Source of the DNA: Clostridiaceae bacterium
GTDB lineage: Bacteria > Bacillota > Clostridia > Saccharofermentanales > Fastidiosipilaceae
Length of the DNA stretch: 6,890 bases
Direction: 5' to 3'
Assembly (NCBI GenBank): GCA_012514965.1
Contig: JAAYZH010000135.1
Span: forward strand, 1-6,890
The stretch's first letter is position 1, and the number at the start of each line of letters is the position of its first letter. A program made the position numbers and the translations under genes. Positions 5,106-6,890 of the stretch are shown here, one piece after another. The notes below the pieces were generated by a model. The model was not told where the DNA came from. It saw only the letters and a list, made by a program, of their open reading frames with translations, and did no database searches.

Positions 5106-5426
5106 ATGGATGTTCCAATCGATCTCTCCGCCATTACGATCCAGACAGAACGCTTGCTGTTACGCGCTTTCCGTGAGGACGACCTGGCGTCCAATCTCGG
5201 TCATCCTCTACGTCAAGAGAATCTGGTGATCAGGTCGAAGCTGGTCATGGCCTTTGCCCCCTGGTATTTTGCCCACAACAATGAAGAGGACGAAAACCTT
5301 TGTTTTGTGCGCATCGTTTTGCAGGAGGGGTTTTTCTACCAGGGCAGGATGGGCTATCGTGTGGACTTCCGGGAGCAGAAGGCTGAAGAATTCAAGTTTA
5401 CTTACGATATCGTCGAGGTGCCGTAG
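5106..5426 (+). CDS. Chimeric small protein: GNAT N-terminus joined to an unrecognised C-terminus
   Basis: This is a 106-residue frame. Residues 9-28 (AITIQTERLLLRAFREDDLA) are the standard opening of RimJ/RimL-type GNAT acetyltransferases. What follows has no acetyl-CoA motif A (no R/Q-x-x-G-x-G/A) and no motif B. Instead residues 29-106 read as another protein's end, with APWYFAHNNEEDENL, FVRIVLQEGFFYQGRMGY and EEFKFTYDIVEVP; I do not recognise this part. Codon choice looks natural on both sides of the join, so the tail was probably a real coding sequence. It cannot act as an acetyltransferase as it stands. GAGGT (5096-5100), 5 nt before the ATG, and the 3-bp gap to the previous stop suggest translational coupling. 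Its last 25 bp overlap the end of the minus-strand glycosylase gene. It may be a remnant (pseudogene) or a new small protein. Confidence 0.65.
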   Translation: MDVPIDLSAITIQTERLLLRAFREDDLASNLGHPLRQENLVIRSKLVMAFAPWYFAHNNEEDENLCFVRIVLQEGFFYQGRMGYRVDFREQKAEEFKFTYDIVEVP

Positions 5427-6631
5427 TCTGCTCCGTCAAGACGGCGAATCTTCGTGCAGCGATTGAATTTCGCCAAACGTTCGATGACATCGGCGATGGC
5501 AGTGGTTAGGGCGGCAGTCGGTTCGACTCCTTCTTCAAACCACAGATTATGGACGGTTAGGGTTTGCTCTTTCGTGTCCGCAGCTGCGTCGATCCGGCCG
5601 ACGATATTTTCGCCAAAGAGGACAGGCAACACGTAGTAACCGTACTTGCGCTTGGCCTTGGGTGTATAAATTTCCCAGGTGTAGTCAAAGTCGAAGACGG
5701 CGCGGATCAGTTTGCGATCCCAGAGCATAGGGTCGAGCGCAGCCAGGCATTCGCAGCGTGGACGGTAGCTTTGAGCGCCGATGGCATCCTCAAGCAGCGG
5801 CAGATCGGGTGTCTGCAAATAGAGCGAGTGGGCCAAGCCATCGACTGCCACTTCGACCAGTTTGCCTTCGGCAAGCAAATCCGCAAAGACTGCCTGCCGC
5901 TGGGCTGCCTTGAAGCCTGGGATATTGAGCCAGGCATCGGAAGGGCGATTCCACAGCAATCCGACCGCTCCGATTCGACGCAGTGCACGCCATTTGCGGA
6001 AGTCGTGGTCGTCGGGCAGCGGTTCCGGTGTCTGGAGTAGTTCTGCTGGCAGGTGTTTTTCGGCCAAATCATAGTGTTTTCGAGTGCCCCGCTTGTGGTG
6101 GATGACAAGCTCACCGTTGCCGTAGAGCTGTTCCAGGACAGAGCGGGAGGCGTCAGACCGGCCTGCGGTGTTGCCGCTCCAGTGTAAGGAAGAGTACCAG
6201 AACACTTGTCCTTCGATAGGCAACGATTCTTTGCTGACCGGACCGTGTTCGGCAATGTAGGCTTTGGCCTCGCGGCTAAGCTCGGCGATCTGCTCAAAGT
6301 TGCCTGCTCCTCTGCGGGAGGCCTCCCGGGCGCGCGCGAAATAGGGCCAGTCCTCGACGGGAAAAATCGAGAGATTCTTATCAGGGTAATCGATCAGCTG
6401 ACGATCTTCATAGAGCAGCTCAGATAACAGCTGCTTGCTGAAGCCGGCGACACGCGATTGCAGAGTAAGCTCGGCGTTGCGGCCGCAGGCATCCACAGGA
6501 TCGAATTGGATACAGCCCGCCTGACGGACGAAGGCTAAGGCTCCTGCTTTGCCGACGAAGCGATAGTCACCCAGCAATCCGTGTTTCAGCAGAAGAAAAC
6601 GGCGTGCTTGCTGCTTGCTGATTGTAATCAT
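5402..6631 (-). CDS. AlkZ/YcaQ-family winged-helix DNA glycosylase
   Basis: This 409-residue protein matches the AlkZ/YcaQ family (winged-helix DNA-binding, HTH_42/DUF1006) in length and landmarks. The N-terminus ISKQQARRFLL starts the first helical domain. Residues 41-46 are IQFDPV, holding the catalytic Q-x-D (Q42, D44) of the YcaQ-type branch, where Streptomyces AlkZ has Q-x-Q. The middle (about 120-270) contains winged-helix repeats with WRALRRIGAVGLLW. The C-terminal barrel has ALDPMLWDRKLI (297-308), FDYTWEIYTP (315-324), YGYYVLPVLFG (330-340) and GRIDAAAD (345-352). Family members remove alkylated bases or unhook interstrand crosslinks in DNA. The start at 6631 is chosen for GGGGAG (plus-strand 6639-6644), 7 nt away; an ATG at 6688 would add 19 residues but lies upstream of the likely transcription start. 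It is monocistronic and convergent with the preceding pair. Confidence 0.92.
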   Translation of the reverse strand: MITISKQQARRFLLLKHGLLGDYRFVGKAGALAFVRQAGCIQFDPVDACGRNAELTLQSRVAGFSKQLLSELLYEDRQLIDYPDKNLSIFPVEDWPYFARAREASRRGAGNFEQIAELSREAKAYIAEHGPVSKESLPIEGQVFWYSSLHWSGNTAGRSDASRSVLEQLYGNGELVIHHKRGTRKHYDLAEKHLPAELLQTPEPLPDDHDFRKWRALRRIGAVGLLWNRPSDAWLNIPGFKAAQRQAVFADLLAEGKLVEVAVDGLAHSLYLQTPDLPLLEDAIGAQSYRPRCECLAALDPMLWDRKLIRAVFDFDYTWEIYTPKAKRKYGYYVLPVLFGENIVGRIDAAADTKEQTLTVHNLWFEEGVEPTAALTTAIADVIERLAKFNRCTKIRRLDGADYGTSTIS

Positions 6632-6638
6632 GTCTAGT

Positions 6639-6644
6639 CTCCCC
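6639..6644 (-). promoter_or_regulatory. Ribosome binding site GGGGAG of the glycosylase gene
   Basis: Read on the minus strand, GGGGAG stands 7 nt before the ATG at 6631. The alternative ATG at 6688 has no purine-rich site, so 6631 is preferred. Confidence 0.8.
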
Positions 6645-6686
6645 GCAGCGCATTCATGCGCAGGTGCGTAAACAGCTTTATAGCTC

Positions 6687-6695
6687 ATTCTAGCA
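6687..6695 (-). promoter_or_regulatory. Candidate extended -10 promoter of the glycosylase gene
   Basis: On the minus strand TGCTAGAAT is an extended -10 element (TG-N-TAGAAT, 5 of 6 in the hexamer), with a poor -35. A second possible -10, TATAAA, lies 5 bp further on (plus-strand 6677-6682), with ATGACG (6702-6707) 19 bp before it. Either would start transcription inside or past the ATG at 6688, supporting the start at 6631. Confidence 0.45.
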
Positions 6696-6739
6696 GTGAT
6701 TCGTCATTGCCACGAAGACACTGAAAAAGTCGCTTGAAT

Positions 6740-6752
6740 GGCAACATTTGCC
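6740..6752. repeat. Inverted repeat GGCAA-CAT-TTGCC in the divergent intergenic region
   Basis: GGCAA (6740-6744) and TTGCC (6748-6752) flank a 3-bp centre, between the glycosylase start and the last gene. The half-sites equal those of the palindrome at 4777-4786, which has no centre. It is possibly an operator; the evidence is weak. Confidence 0.25.
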
Positions 6753-6821
6753 GCTATACGTCCTCGCCTCACGAATACCACCGAAAGTTGCCACAAACGC
6801 CCCCCCTATATGTCAAGATGA

Positions 6822-6850
6822 TTGTCGCCGGCAAAGAAAAGAATTATCCT
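6822..6850 (+). promoter_or_regulatory. Weak candidate promoter of the last gene
   Basis: TTGTCG (6822-6827, 4 of 6) and TATCCT (6845-6850, 4 of 6) are 17 bp apart, 27 bp before the ATG at 6878. This is marginal; I see nothing better in 6689-6877, which otherwise holds only the dyad at 6740 and a seven-C run at 6800-6806. Confidence 0.25.
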
Positions 6851-6877
6851 GCAAGCAGCAGGAACGGAGGACACACC

Positions 6878-6890
6878 ATGGCTTATTCAG
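6878..6890 (+). CDS. Start of a gene cut off by the window edge
   Basis: ATG at 6878 with CGGAGG (6865-6870) 7 nt upstream; only the codons for M-A-Y-S are present. The ribosome site is strong, so a real gene very likely starts here. Nothing can be said of its product. Confidence 0.65.

Noticed and set aside
5564..6297. Long open frames on the plus strand and in another minus frame across the glycosylase gene
   Set aside because: All lie within the well-supported AlkZ/YcaQ coding sequence and their products are low in recognisable motifs; they are shadows of its codon pattern.
6800..6806. Run of seven Cs as a phase-variation switch
   Set aside because: It lies over 70 bp before the next ATG, outside the weak -35/-10 spacer and outside any frame I can support; too short and isolated to claim.

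Overview
The window looks like ordinary bacterial chromosome, most likely from a Bacillota (Firmicutes) relative. The signs are strong purine-rich ribosome binding sites (GGAGG, AAGGAG, GGGGAG) 4-9 nt before most starts, a lipoprotein with an LAAC lipobox, sigma-A-like -10 boxes, and base composition close to half G+C. This placement is inference; there is no rRNA or marker gene. I see no tRNA, rRNA, CRISPR array, transposase or phage gene.

Layout, left to right. The tail of a gene (3-227, perhaps a short-chain dehydrogenase) is followed by an iron-sulfur-flavoprotein-like FMN reductase (329-946). A possible promoter precedes three small same-strand genes: a 109-residue membrane protein (1118-1447), a 145-residue lipoprotein (1508-1945) and a GNAT acetyltransferase (1962-2438). 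The last two are 16 bp apart and probably co-transcribed. A new promoter and a structured leader of about 105 nt precede a DEAD-box RNA helicase (2657-3859). An aspartate-dehydrogenase-like gene (3899-4684) follows closely and ends at a very clear intrinsic terminator (4718-4745).

After the terminator come two genes that are 3 bp apart and both look rebuilt by deletion. One is an ASCH-domain protein whose N- and C-terminal family signatures are joined directly, without the domain core (4830-5102). The other has a GNAT N-terminus running into an unrelated, unrecognised C-terminus (5106-5426). Its 3' end overlaps, tail to tail, a minus-strand gene for an AlkZ/YcaQ-type winged-helix DNA glycosylase (5402-6631). 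A final plus-strand gene begins at 6878 and leaves the window after four codons.

I do not see one coherent new system. The items most worth a second look are the internally deleted ASCH gene, the adjacent chimeric GNAT gene, the helicase leader with competing hairpins and short upstream ORFs, and the aspartate-dehydrogenase homologue that appears to lack the family's catalytic histidine.
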